From Gnetum montanum (lineage: Eukaryota > Streptophyta > Gnetopsida > Gnetales > Gnetaceae), in assembly GCA_015680685.1 (NCBI GenBank), contig MNCI01002704.1, positions 229,569 through 293,568 of the forward strand: a stretch of DNA of 64,000 nucleotides. Direction: 5' to 3'. The translations under genes and the position numbers were made by a program. The notes beneath the pieces were generated by a model. It saw only the letters and a program-made list of their open reading frames with translations, was not told the origin of the DNA and did not search any database. Of the stretch, positions 11,961 to 23,409 are shown piece after piece (position 1 is the first letter of the stretch; each line of letters starts with the position of its first letter).

Positions 11961-13060
11961 GGTTTGAGTCTACAAAGATGTTAGGAAAGTTTGGGCATCA
12001 ATCAATGTTGTTTAGACCTAAAAATCATGAGTTTTGAGGCTTTAACATAGGACCCCCTTTATTTCCATGTTGGCTAGCATGGAAGGAGTCATCCTTAGCA
12101 TGGAGACTAAGGCATGTATGTTTTGGAGCATCTAGTGATCCAAAATTGAGGTTTCAAGGCCTCCCTAAGGTAGTACATGGTCAAATCTATCAAAATTAGG
12201 CACTCTGGAGGTCAATAAAGGCTAAAAATAAAGTTTTGAAACTTTAGTCACCTATTTCCATGGTAACCAATGTGTATGGAGGGGTGTTAGTGTGAAGAAT
12301 CAAGATTTAATCCAAAATAGGATCAAACAAAGTTGAACTAGTGGCTAGAACCTAAATCTAAGAGTTGTGCACCCCCTACCTTCATTTTGAAATTATTTGA
12401 GTTAGTTTCAAGTGCCAAAACAAGTTGAAATTTATTCTCTAAATTTTTCCATGCTAAGCATGGTGGCCCTAGCATGGAAGAATGAAGGTACACTTGTTCT
12501 ATAATTTTACAATGCTTTGGAAGCACATCTACTAGGTTTCTAGGCTCCTAAGACTATAGATCATGATTTTCCAATTTTTTACTAATTTTGAACATGTTTA
12601 GAGGCCATTTAATGGAATATAAGGTTTCACCCCCTATTTCCATGCTAGGGGAGTTTCTCTAGTATGGAAAATTAGTAAAAATGAGTTTTAAAGACCAAAA
12701 TGAAGTCAAACGAGAATAATAGTAAGGCTATGAAATCCTAGGCTTCTCAAACGTAGATTTTTGATCTCCGAGAGTAAAGTGGAAAGGTAGCTTTACCACC
12801 TTATTTGAACACTACCTAGAATTAAAGAAACCTTTTCTAGTGTGGATGGAATAAGAATCCTAGATCTAGGCCAATTTGGATCACATCTGACTATGTATGT
12901 TAGCTCCCAGAGTTACTAGGGTCAAGGGCTAGGATTTTAGGTTAACGTTTGGTAGGTTTTGCCTATTCCTAAGTGGGTTTCTAGGATTTAAACCTTTTTT
13001 CATGCTAGGGATGGAATGCCAAACATTTATCTAGGTTGGAATATTAAGGGGAATATTATT
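11960..13060. repeat. Degenerate ~185-bp tandem array, part 1
   Basis: A phrase like CCCCTTTTTCCATGCTAGG-ATGG, often followed by a nearby AGCATGGAAG, recurs at about 12,060, 12,250, 12,452, 12,640, 12,830 and 13,000, so every 175-200 bp. Between these anchors the units also share parts such as TTTTTACTAATTTT and a pyrimidine-rich run before the anchor. The array continues at 21,233 in the same phase once element B is removed. No protein is implied. Confidence 0.75.
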
Positions 13061-13687
13061 TGTAATGACCAAAAACATCAATGGCTAGAATCACCGAGGG
13101 GTCAATGGACACACAACCTTAACCCTGCCTCCATGCTAGGACCTTGTTGGAAATGGAGGTAGAGCATCCTAAATGGTCCTTTTGATTGAATAGGAACTTT
13201 TCTGGTTACAACTAAGGTAGTGTGTACAACTAGGGGGTGGCATGGTTAGCCCAAATGCAAATGCAAACAATACATAGTACAACATGATGATGCATGAAGA
13301 AGTGCAGAAAGATGAAAAAAAAATGCAAGAAAATGCTAGAAAAGAGAGAGAGAAATGAAACACCTCCCCAAATGGAAACATAGTTAACTCCAAAAAGATC
13401 TTATAAGGTACATAGTGTACAATAGGCACAATGGAAGCATAGTCACAGTCTTGGTGCTATTGGGCTGTGAAGTCTGGCACATGCCATAATGAAACATGCC
13501 TATCGAGTTGGTCACTGCAGTGTATCATGTAGTGTTCTATAGGGTTTCAATGAGGCTGCAATGGGCCATGATGTGCAACTCTACCTCTCTACTGGTGTAG
13601 TGTGCTCTAGGCCTCGGTTGCCCATGGAGCTAAGTGCGAAGATGTCAAAATGCCAAATGCCAAGTGCTTAAAAATGCTCACATCCAA

Positions 13688-13858
13688 GGAATGCTAATCA
13701 CTTGGGAATGCCAATAGTCGAGGAATTCCATCCATCAAGGAATGCCAATAGTCAAGGAACGCCAACCATCGGGGAATGCCAACAATCAAGGAATGAAAAC
13801 CATGAAGGAATTCAAACCACTTGGGAATGCCAATAGTCACGAAAAGCTATTCATTAAA
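13688..13858. repeat. 17-bp minisatellite in element B 3' LTR
   Basis: About ten units of GGAATGCCAATAGTCAA with changes, in exact 17-bp steps. It lies just downstream of the TATA box on the element strand, so it would fall in the transcribed leader. The same array is in the 5' LTR at 20,489-20,655. Confidence 0.88.
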
Positions 13859-13875
13859 ATGTTGGGGGTCCAATT

Positions 13876-13887
13876 GTATTTATAGGA
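13876..13887 (-). promoter_or_regulatory. TATA box of element B 3' LTR
   Basis: Minus-strand CCTATAAATAC. The matching site in the 5' LTR is at 20,676-20,687 and now reads CTATAAATATA. Confidence 0.6.
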
Positions 13888-14432
13888 CTAGGTTTAGCAC
13901 AAAATGTGGATCAAGTGCCACATGGAAATGTGGTAGGTAGTACTACGAGAAAAATTTAGAAAATTTTCAATGTCCAAAGGTGACCAAAAAATTTTCTAAC
14001 TTTGTTTGCTATGCTTGCTATGCTCTAGAGCATAGGTACAATTTGGGACAAATGGGGAGAACAAGATAAATGTAAATTCCTAATCTTGCCTGCTAGAGGA
14101 GTGTTAGAGTCGAGGTGAAGGTTGATGATAAGCTCTAAAGGCTTTTGGAGGTTGTTAGAGGCTTCTCTACAATGCTACACTAGCTATGCTCTAGAGAAAA
14201 ACCCAACACTTAGAAAAATTTTGAATTTGATGTCCAACACTAGCTATGCTTGCTACACTCTAAAGCATAGTAGGGATACTTAGAGAAAACTTGGCACATA
14301 TTTGATCTTCTTCCATACTATGTTGGCTATGCTTGGTAGTGTAGCACCAACATTTAGAAGAGTTTTCCAAGTTTTAACACTTAGATAATTTTTCAGTTGC
14401 AATGTTGAAGCCAAAAATTGGTGATGTTTTAA

Positions 14433-15625
14433 TAACCTCTCTTTGTTGACATCTGAAGGAGTGGCCCAAGAGATGTTGACAAAGAATACAAAACACCACA
14501 ATAGAGATGGCATGAACATTTCTCATCGATAAAAGATCAGGTGTTGCTCCACCATGTTCAAGAGTGCTATGGATAAGGGCATGCTAGGGCAAAGTGTGTA
14601 GGAAATGTGTTAGGGAGATGAAATGAAAGCAAAGGAAATAAAATGCAAATAGTGTATCTTGATGCAAGATGTGAAGTCAACATAACTGATGATGACCATG
14701 GCATGAAGTGGCTTGCCCCTAAAATGTTGACCTCTCATCAAAGTGCTCATGAGAGAGTCAAAGTCAATCTAAGGCTAGGCCGATTGTGAGACTGTAGCGC
14801 TGTCAATTTGCTTGGGGATGTGCTTCTTCCATTTTTTCTTTCCTTTTCTTTATATTTTTCTCTTTTTGAGATTTTTTTTTTTTGCTTTCTTTTCTCTCAT
14901 TTTTCTTTTCTTTGCTTTTTCGTAAGGAGAACCCTCATTGGATTCAATTGAATACTAAATGCTAGCTGCAAGTTAACCATCAAGTAGATGGACTTTTTTT
15001 TATGCAACCACATCGCATCTATAGGATAGGTGTTTCCTCCCAAGGATGAGTTATGTTACATCTACTTGGGCTTTGATCAGCTAATAAAGGCTCCCCATGG
15101 AACGAGTTGCATTATGTCTACCATGGGTTCTGCAATTGATGTAAAGAGAATTCCATATCTGGCATAGTGAATATGAATCAAAGGAATGTGCAATCATGAG
15201 TATGTAGGGGATGAGAGGTTATTGGGATGAAAGAGTGGATGTGCGTACATTGTAACAAGGTGAGGGGGATATGCACTCTTGAGTGGCTTTACTAGCCCAA
15301 TCATGCATGTTGAAGCAATGTGGCAACTTGCTACTACAATGAGATGCATTTTTGCGTAACCGCCTCCAAGGCTTCATCCTACAAACACAACTCCAAGAAG
15401 ACAAGAAAACCACACAACATGAAATGCAAGTGCAAATGCCAAATGTGAAGATACTGTAAGTGTTGGATGCAAAGATGCTGCAAATGTGTCAAATGTTGCA
15501 GTAGTTGCAAGTACTTAAGAAGCTAATGAAAGCACCAAGGCAATGATGTTGTGAGCCCTCCAAAGGCTACACTAATGGCAAGTGCTCTAAAAGATCAACA
15601 AAATGGTGGGAGGTGATGATGTTGT
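14433..15625 (-). other. 3' non-coding region of element B with purine tracts
   Basis: Directly beside the 3' LTR is a short pyrimidine run (14,436-14,444), which is AAAGAGAGG on the element strand and so a likely polypurine tract. A much longer pyrimidine stretch of about 105 bp lies at 14,821-14,925. No coding sequence is supported. Unlike A and C, no antisense gene is present here. Confidence 0.55.
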
Positions 15626-15840
15626 GAGTGTGCAAGCCCAGTTTAAGATCTTGGCAGATCATGTAGTGCTAGTTTATAGTCCTAGTAGACTGCTAGGTGC
15701 CAGTTTAGTGTCATATTAGATAGGCTATTATGCTAATTTAACATCATGACCCAAGGATGATTTGTATTAATTTATAGTTGTAGCAAACTATTGTGGCAAT
15801 TTATAGTCATAATGGACTATCTGTGCCAACGTTTTGCATC
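15625..15840. repeat. Decayed 29-bp-family array of element B
   Basis: Six to seven units of about 29-33 bp, with anchors such as AGTTTAAGATCTTGGCAG, AGTTTATAGTCCTAGTAG and CAGTTTAGTGTCATATTAG. Each ends in a form of TAGTGCC or TTGTGGC. One or two further partial units are at 16,015-16,060. The position relative to the gag-pro end is the same as in A and C. Confidence 0.75.
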
Positions 15841-16594
15841 ATGGTGAATGAGTGCTTACCTTTCTTGTGTGAGGTGTGATGCTACATGCGTAGTTATGCT
15901 ATGTGCTTGCAAGATCCTACAAAAATCAATTAGAGAAACAACATCAAGTGGCACCTATTGTAAATATTGTTAAAATGCATGAATGAAAGGAAAGAAATGC
16001 AAAAAGTGATATTTTTAGGTCATTTTGAGCCATGGGCTAGTTTAAGGCCTTTTTAGGCCATGTGTTTTGTAGTTTTATTTTTTTTATGTATTTTTTATGT
16101 TTTTCAAATACAATGCATAAGCTAAGTAGATGGATGCATAAATAAAGTAAAAAATGTATGAAAAAAATAAAATGTGTGATCTAAGCAAGTAAGAAAAATA
16201 TAAATGCATAGGATAGTGTGATGCAAAGGAAAGTTAAAAAAGTGTGCTAAGTGGAGACAAAGGGTAGGTAGGTTCCTAGCATGTTTTTCATCAAGGAAAA
16301 GTCTTGGTCACGTAGTTGCTTCCTACTTGGGCATGGGTTAGGGGGTGCGCAAGGCTTAGGATCTTCTAGGAGGCTGTTGGCTTCAACCACTCATTCTGGT
16401 GTATTATTCTTAAGCATTGTGTTGGTTGTTGTAGGTGTACCACCAAGAAACTCCACCTTTGACACTTGCTCCATGTTTATGTTGTGGATAGCCAGAGAGG
16501 AGTTGTTATCACCATGGATGATAACTTAACCACCTTTGTATGGAAGGTGGACTTCTTGGTGGATGGGAGAGGAGAAAACCCATAGTTGAGCTAG

Positions 16595-16837
16595 CTAAGG
16601 CCTACCTAGGATCAAGTTGAAGCCTAGCATCTCCTCTATGATAATGAAATCTACACTGGTGGGGAATTTCTCTCTTGCCACAAAGGCTAAGTTGATTATA
16701 CCCCTAATGGTGATGCATGATCTATTGAAGGATTTTAGAGACATGATTTTGGTTAGCCTAATTTCATTAGCTAGGCCTAGCTTGTCAATGAGAGAGTACA
16801 GAACTATGTTTGTTACTGCGCCATCATCGACATGCAC
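16595..16837 (-). pseudogene. Retropepsin-like domain of element B
   Basis: An 80-codon open frame with the aspartic protease layout: HVDDGAVTNIVLYSLIDKLG (catalytic Asp region, canonical D-S/T-G-A now D-D-G-A), a middle strand IRGIINLAF, and LGFNLILGRP, matching the conserved 'ILGRPWL' end. In the family this enzyme cuts the Gag-Pol polyprotein. The change at the active-site Ser/Thr would probably impair it. Homologues are at 6,614-6,423 (A) and about 30,500-30,270 (C). Confidence 0.75.
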
Positions 16838-18624
16838 TCTACAGATGATGCACTATCCAACACATATGCTAATGGATAATGAAGTTGTTGTGACCTCCCA
16901 TCATTTAGGGTTGACCTTGATTTTATCATCGTAAAATGCTAGGAATGTTGAACTTGATTCCTATGGTGAAAGGGGCAACATCACAACATAGATAGATGCC
17001 TCATCTAGAGGAATGTTCTCCATAATAGGAATGGAGGCCAACATCTAGGCCAACACTTGGTAGTGAGTAGATGAGGTCATGACTAGGTCATACAAGTTCA
17101 ACATTTTGTTCCTTTTCTTGAGCATTTATTTCATCTAGGTTCGTGTAGCTATGAAGTTCTTATCATTAGTTGTTGTGTTGGCCTTGACTTCCTCCATCTA
17201 GGTTGAGAGAAAAATCTCTTGTGAAGGGAACTTGGGTTTGGGTTGCTTGGCTTGCTTGGGCTTAGGGGCCTTAGTTTTCAGTTGTTGCTTGTTGGTTATG
17301 GCCTTTGCTTTAGCCATGGGGGTTGCAAGGAATTTTTTCATCCTCTTGTATTTCCATTTGGTAGGCCTACCTAGGTTTCTAATAGCGTCAACCCTTTAAG
17401 GAGGAGAGACCAAGATGTTTCCCAGTGTTGGGCTTTGGGTAAAGGAGGGGCCATCATATTGTGTCATCCTTATGAAAAATGGTGGTTTAGGAGTTGCTAC
17501 AGGGCAACTCGTTGTGCCACATTGATGAAAAAAAGGTTGCTTAGTAGTTTTTGTTGTTGCATCATGCCAGTTTAATGTTTTACCAAATAGTTGCTATGGG
17601 GCCTTGACCACAAAGGATGGTGTGGGTGCTCGAGGTTGCACTTTGATAACAAATGGAGGCCTATTGCTTGTGGAAGCTGAGTGGATCCTTACCTTATTAG
17701 GAGGCATATAGATCACAAAACGTTTTTGCATAGGTTTGAACTTGCCACCTATGCTAATGGATTTTATGACATAGGGGGCATCATTTACATTGGATTGGCT
17801 CACTATGTCAAGCACCAATTGGCCCTATTCTATCATTCTTTACAAATCATCCTACAAAGCACAATAGTTCTCCATACTATGATCAAAAAATTGGTGGTAA
17901 TAATAGTATTGGTCTAGCTTGAAGTGTTATGGGATTAGGGGCTCATTAAATACTATTGAGGTAGGGTTCCTTAGTAGTTCATAGTACCTATCATGTTTTT
18001 GGTGGATAATCTCTAATATGTGTTTGTATTGGATTCACCAAAATTTCAAGAGTTTCTCTAGTAGTTTAGAGGGTTCCATCAATAGAGTTGTATACTTTGG
18101 CATAGGCTCTAGGGGCCCCTACTGACCTACATGATCTGGTCAAGGGTTGCTTTAGGCTTTAGGTTATACTTGAAGCATGTCACGAATTGGTCAAGGAGGT
18201 CCTCCACGGAGGAGATTGAGGCCTTGGATAGTGCACAGTACCAGTTTAAGGCCTTGCTAATGAGTGACATGGAGAACACACACATGATGACATGTGGCCA
18301 AGCTTGAAGGAGGAGGCACTTAAACAAAAATGTAACCAAGTATGTATTGGGATCCCCTTCATCATTGTACTTAGTGAGTTAAGGTAGTTGGACCCTAGTT
18401 CGGAGAGTTAGAGGTGGTACCATAGCACTTATGGGATCATCTTGGTAGAAGTCCACCACCTTGATGGTATTAGAGGAGGTAGCTTTGAGTTGGTTGATCT
18501 CCTCTGTCAAACTTTGGATCAACTAGAATTCTTGATCCAAGGTTGGGGATGTGCCAACTAGTTACATTTGCTAGGTTTGTGTTGGTTACATAGAATAGGG
18601 TCAGATTGTTGGTTATGGAGTTTG

Positions 18625-18690
18625 CCAATTTAATATTGTAGTAGATAGTCATTGCCAATTTAATGCCATAGAAAATGGGTTTAATTGATG
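18625..18690. repeat. 29-bp-family units inside element B gag
   Basis: Two adjoining units (GCCAATTTAATATTGTAGTAG, minus one base at either end, and CCAATTTAATGCCATAG) lie inside the gag region. Another single unit is at 17,566-17,600 (CCAGTTTAATGTTTTACC). They resemble the units of the 5.3-kb array and suggest scattering of the repeat within the element. Confidence 0.5.
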
Positions 18691-19339
18691 TGTTGGATGA
18701 GTGATGGATGTGGTGACCAAGGTGGGCCACACACGTGGGTTGGATAGATGTCATGGGCACTGATGAGATAAGTGGAACATAGGATGTTTGAATTGTCTGA
18801 GGTTGGGAGGTGGCCCCTGCATGAGCATAGGGTTGGGCAAATGTAGTGGTTTCTTGCAAGGAAGGCTGAATTAGCATGATCACCATCTTGAAGAGGGTAG
18901 GTGGATCAAACCAAGGAGGGGCCATACTAGGGAACAGTTGTTGGAAGACAATGTGAAAGGGGCTCTCACATTTGGAGCAAGCCTTGAACTCATCTTCTTC
19001 CTCCTATGAGGCTTCCTCATAGGTTGTCCCTATATCATGCTTGTTTACACAAATGAGCTGGAACAAAAACTAGTGATAGGACTCCATGAGTGGAATTATG
19101 TCAAATAAGGAAGGGTTGTACTCCCATTCATCCTATTTGACTCATTTGTAATCTTTTTTTGCCTCTAGGTTGAGGTGATCCACTAGTAATCCTACTTGGA
19201 TTCTAGCACAGATAAAATTATATTGTTTGTGGCTTAGCATAGCATGCTTTGGGTGTATCATGGTGTTATATGCATTAGAAATCAATGTGGAAGGTTGATC
19301 TAGATTCATGTTCATAGATCAAGTTGTGAGAGTTGTTGT

Positions 19340-19625
19340 TTGTAAAAAATGGCTAACTCTAAAAACTGCAAAAAAATGATTAAGTCTGCTAGTAACAGAA
19401 AAATGGCTAAGTATAAAAATACAAAAAAGTGGCTAAGTGTGAAAACAACAAAACAAATTGACTAAGTATGGAAATTGCAAAGAATTGACTAAGTGTAAAA
19501 CTTTAGCAAAAATGCTACATATGAAAATGCAGAAAAAATACTAACTATGGAAATGCGGAAAAAATGCTTAGTATGGAAATGCAGAGAAAAATGCTAAGTA
19601 TGAAAGTTGCTGAAAATGGCTAACT
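19340..19625. repeat. About 27-bp tandem array in element B leader
   Basis: Ten to eleven units of 25-29 bp based on AAAATGCTAAGTATG-AAATGCAG, between the primer site and the gag start. The coding-strand sense is T/C-rich. It may add structure to the RNA leader; that is inference. Confidence 0.8.
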
Positions 19626-19840
19626 CTAGTGCTACACTTACTACGCTAGAGCTTGCTATGCTCTGAGAGCTTGTTACACTCTCTAGAGCATCCAAAGTTT
19701 TGATTAAGTGCTAAATATATGCTTTGGCTTTTGTCTAACAAGGTTCCAGGGAAACTGACGATGAGGTCCAATCTACATCAACTGGTGATGCAGAGAGCAT
19801 GTAGGAAAAAAATTAGAAAATGTAGAAGGAAATGATGAGG

Positions 19841-19863
19841 CCCTCCTTCTAGCACCAAAAACC
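19841..19863 (-). promoter_or_regulatory. Primer-binding site of element B
   Basis: On the element strand TTTTTGGTGCTAGAAGGAGG directly follows the 5' LTR. Elements C (34,391-34,412, TTGGCACTAAAAGGAGG) and F (36,642-36,661, TTGGCACTAGGAGGG) have the same motif at the same place. I do not assign the tRNA. Confidence 0.7.
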
Positions 19864-21232
19864 TATAATGATTGAGAATGTCTATAGCTAGAATCACTAA
19901 GGGATCAACGGATGCACAACTGTAACCTCAGCTCTGCACAAGGGCCTTACTGGAAATATAGGTGGTGCATCCTAAATGGTCTTGTCAATCAAATAGGGAC
20001 TTTGCTAGTTGCAACTAAGGTAGTGGGTACAACCGGGGGCTGTTGTGGTTAGCCGAAATGCAAATATAAAAAATACATAGTATAGCATGATGACGGGTGA
20101 AAAAGTGCAAAAAGATGCAAAAAAATGCAAGAAAATGCTAGAAACAAGAGAGAGAAATGGAACAAAGCCCCAAATGGGAGCATAGTTAACTCCAAAAAGG
20201 TCTCAGAAGGTACATAGTGTACAACAGGCATAGTGAAAGCATAGTCACAATCTCAGTGCTATTGGACTATGAAGTTTGGCACTTGCCATGATGATTCATG
20301 CCTACAAGGTTGGTCACTATAGTGTACCATGTGGTGTTCTATAGGGCTACAACAGGGCTATAGTGGGCCATGATGTGCAACTCTACCTCTCTGCAAGTGT
20401 GGTGTGCTCTGGGTCTCATTTGCCCATGGAGCTATGTGCCAAGATGCCAAAATGCCAAATGACAAGTGCTTAAAAATGCTCACATCCAAGAAATGCCAAC
20501 CACTTGGAATGCCAATAGTCAAGGAATGCCAATAGTTGAGGAATGCGAACTATTAGGGAATGCCAACAATCAAGGAATAGCAATCGTTGGGAAATGTCAA
20601 CAATCGGGGAATGCCAACGACTTGGGAATGCTAATAGTTGGTAAATGTCAATCATTAAAATGTTGGAGGTCCAATTATATTTATAGTTCTAGGTTTAGCA
20701 CAAAATGTGGACCAGGTGCCATGTGGCAGTGCGGTAGATGGGACTATGAGAAAAATTTAGGAAATTTTCTAAGTCTGGAGGTGACTAGAAAATTTTCTAA
20801 CTCTAGTTGCTATGCTTTCTATGCTCTAGAGTGTAGGTATAATTTGGAAAAAATGGGGAGCATAGGAGAAATGAAAATTGTTGATCTTCCTTGCTAGAGA
20901 AGTGCTAGAGCTAAGGTGAAGGTTGATGCTGAGCTTTGCAGGCTTTTGGAGGTTGTCAGAGGCTTCTCTATAGTGCTATGTTGGCTATGCTCTAGAGTGT
21001 AACCCAAAACTTAGAAAAATTTTGAATTTGATGTCTAGCACTGGCTACACTTGCTATGCTCTAGAGCATAGTAGGGATACTTAAAGAAGACTTGGTACAT
21101 ATTCGGTTTTCTTTCACATTACACTAGCTATGCTTGAGAGTGTAGCACCAACACTGAGAAGAATTTGCCAAGTTTTAACACTTAGAAAATGTTGCAGTTG
21201 CAATGTTCAAGCTAAAAATTGATGGTGTTTCA
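19864..21232 (-). repeat. 5' LTR of element B
   Basis: Plus-strand start TATAATGATT, where the partner LTR has TGTAATGACC; it ends GATGGTGTTTCA. It carries the 17-bp minisatellite (20,489-20,655), a TATA box (20,676-20,687) and the inverted repeats around GCTATGCTCTAGAG (20,817; 21,055). Open frames across the minisatellite (20,466-20,897) are chance readings of the repeat. Confidence 0.88.
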
Positions 21233-23045
21233 TTGTTTTAGCTATTTGGTATTATGTTTGTAGTGTTTGAAGGCCCTAGAAGGTGCAAACATGGTCCTAG
21301 GGTTCATAAAAGGCTATCTAGTATCTCTTTGAGGTGTCTAAGGGTTATTTTTTAGTCATCCTTGGGTTGCACCCTACTTCCACATTGGCTAGCATGGAAG
21401 AACTAAGGGACTCTACTTTTTACTATTTTTTATCACTTCTAGTCATGCATGTAGATCTCCAAGTTTGCTACTGTCAATTGTTGATGCCTAGGATCAAAAT
21501 CTAGTCATTTCAAGGGCTATTAGGTGGTTTTTAGGCTTATCCCTCTTATTCCAAGCTAGGGTTAGGATGCCCAAAGTGGAAGAGATTACTCTCATTATGG
21601 CAAATCCAAGGAGAACAAGTTTGAAATTTTTTGATCAACTTCCACAAGTTTGATGGCTTTTAGAAGGGTTGAGTTACTTTCAAAAGATAGTTTTCATGAA
21701 AATTTCAATAGTTTTGGCTTCCCCCTTCCATTCACAGTAGGAATGGGATGCTTAGTATGGATGAGGTCCTCCCTAGCATGGAAAAACCTTTGCAGGTTTC
21801 TTTTTATTAATTTTTAGCATTCAACCATTTCTAGAAGGGCTATCAAGGTTCTGGTGCAAGCACAACATAATTTCACATCATTCTCATACATTTGGGACTT
21901 CTCACTAATATTTCTAGTTACATTCACAATGTTTCCATATTGGCTAGCATGAAAGAGGTTTTCCTGAGCATGGATGAATCAAGAATTTTAAATCTAGTCC
22001 AATTTGACAACCAATTAACCATGCATGTTAACCTCTAAAGTTACTGGTGTCAACAATTGATACTTAGTTTTAAGATTCAATAGTTTGGAGACTCTTAGGT
22101 GCCTCATGAAATCAACCCCCTTTTTTCCATGCTAGGAATGATGGCCCAAATGTGGATGGTCGTTTTGTACCATTTTTAACTAATTTTAAGGCATTCAAAA
22201 ACTCCAAAGGGATCTAGCAATGTGCAAGGGTCACTAGACTAGGTTGTTTGGCTATTTTAGATCATAAATTAGGCTTTCTTGCATATCCCCTAGGTTTTCA
22301 CACTAGCCACATCCCACACAACATGAAGGGGGGATTCACCAATGTTGAACAAGCTATGGCTGAAAAATCAACTTTTTTAAAGGTCATACTAGGCTACTAG
22401 AGTCTGTGAAGGAGTGTTGCGCTTAAAAATGGCTACTAGGTATTTTATTTAGGTAGTTTTGGTTATCCCCCCATCCATCCACATTGGATCTAGAATGCTT
22501 AGCATGGATGAGATCTTCCCCAACATGGAAGCACCAAATATTAAGGTTTAAAGCACTTTCAACTAGATTTGGGAAGGTTCCAATGCTGCCAAGGCTGATT
22601 GGAAGGGCTCTAGGTCATGTGGACCTACTTTGCAGGTCAAACTTAGGCTAGATGGATTTTGGGGTATAAGAATGGATGTTGCCCTCCTTCTTCCACATTG
22701 GGAAATTTTACCCCAGCATGGAAACCTAAGGTGTCAAGTTTTGGTAAGATCTTACCCCCTTTCAAAGCCTAAGGACAAAAAAGGTAAGTTATAGCTATCA
22801 AAAATTATGAGAAAGTAAGGTTTTAAGGGTTCTAGAAGGAGGGAGGCATATCTCAATGTTAGGCATTATATCCCTAGCATGGATGCATGGGGGTTAATAC
22901 TTGAACATGGTCTAAGTATCCAAGAAATCAAAAATCAATGTTGATGAAGTTTCTAGGCTAAGAGTGAAAGTGTATGATGGGGTCCACTACCCAAAATTTA
23001 AAATTTTGAAAATTAAAGTTATCTCCCACCAATCCCAATGTAGAA
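21233..23045. repeat. Degenerate ~185-bp tandem array, part 2
   Basis: Continuation of the array at 11,960-13,060 after element B. Anchors (CCATGCTAGG or TTCCACATTGG-TAGCATGG types) fall at about 21,375, 21,550, 21,725, 21,930, 22,125, 22,295, 22,475, 22,685, 22,860 and 23,030. Together with part 1 that is about 16 units. The stretch 21,940-22,150 aligns well with 12,830-13,020. A piece at 21,637-21,668 (AAGTTTGATGGCTTTTAGAAG) is also in the element C leader at 34,094, tying the array to this element family. Confidence 0.75.
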
Positions 23046-23149
23046 AATACTTTCCCCTATTACACTTTAGTGCAGTTATAGTTATGGTAAATTGAATTGG
23101 AAATAGGTGTTTGGAGATGGGTGTTTATGTTTAGATTGGGTTTATATTG

Positions 23150-23409
23150 TCAAATATTATAAACAACCATCACAAATTGTCATTCCCACATACAGTGCAC
23201 AGTGCACTAGAGGAGAGCCCAAGTAAATATTTTGCTACAAAAATTATTAATATTTAGTGTGGAATCATCATATATTCCCTTTAGCAAATGTAGAACCTCC
23301 ATCCCATCTAGATTTTATAGATTTCCAACGTTGGTGTAACTATGACACCCAAACAGCCTAGAGGAAAGAGCAACAATCCATGGATCCAAAAGGATAAGTT
23401 TTCCAAATT
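23150..23409 (+). pseudogene. First exon-like part of element C antisense gene
   Basis: Matches positions about 120-360 of element A (shared ACTAGAGGAGAG; TTTCCAAC; AGGAAAGAGCAA with AATCC and CCAAA-GGAT). The match then stops at about 23,400 where insertion X begins. Only a short Arg/Gly/Lys frame is suggested, without a recognised domain. Confidence 0.45.

Larger units (their letters stand above)
13061..14432 (-). repeat. 3' LTR of element B
   Basis: Starts TGTAATGACC on the plus strand and ends near GATGTTTTAA, where the partner LTR has GGTGTTTCA. It aligns along its whole length with 19,864-21,232. It contains a 17-bp minisatellite (13,688-13,858), a TATA box (13,876-13,887, minus strand) and short inverted repeats of the type GCTATGCTCTAGAGCATAG (around 14,015-14,035, 14,170 and 14,250). 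Confidence 0.88.
16290..19309 (-). pseudogene. gag-pro relic of element B
   Basis: Starts at the ATG at 19,309 (MNLDQPSTLIS). Sections in order: N-terminal gag (about 19,309-18,960); a Thr/Ser/Pro/His-rich stretch (18,925-18,470); the gag core (18,339-18,127) with SKALNWYCALSKASISSVED, matching the Retrotrans_gag 'G-A--W---LP-GSI-SW--L' pattern; a Tat-type zinc-binding stretch at 17,925-17,825 (FDHSMENYCALQDDL, first Cys lost); a conserved block at 17,818-17,594 (RFVIYMPPNKVRIHSAS, also in C); and an aspartic protease (16,837-16,595) with HVDDGAVTNIVLYS ending LILGRP. Stops and frameshifts lie between sections. It is the best-preserved gag-pro of its family here. Confidence 0.75.
13061..21232 (-). 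mobile_element. Element B: complete non-autonomous Tat-like LTR element
   Basis: Two LTRs of nearly equal length (3' LTR 13,061-14,432 and 5' LTR 19,864-21,232) bound about 5.4 kb that holds gag-pro only. The flanks are TTATT (13,056-13,060) and TTGTT (21,233-21,237), a 5-bp target duplication with one change. A primer-site motif abuts the 5' LTR, and a purine tract (on the element strand) abuts the 3' LTR. It has no RT, RNase H, integrase or antisense gene, so it must have moved with enzymes supplied from elsewhere. It inserted into the 185-bp array. Confidence 0.85.

Noticed and set aside
20466-20897. 143-codon plus-strand open frame
   Set aside because: It reads through the 17-bp minisatellite and LTR of element B; no homology pattern, and the other LTR does not keep the frame.
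21233-23045. Possible 3' LTR of element C
   Set aside because: It does not match the C 5' LTR and shows a ~185-bp period instead; kept as a tandem array.
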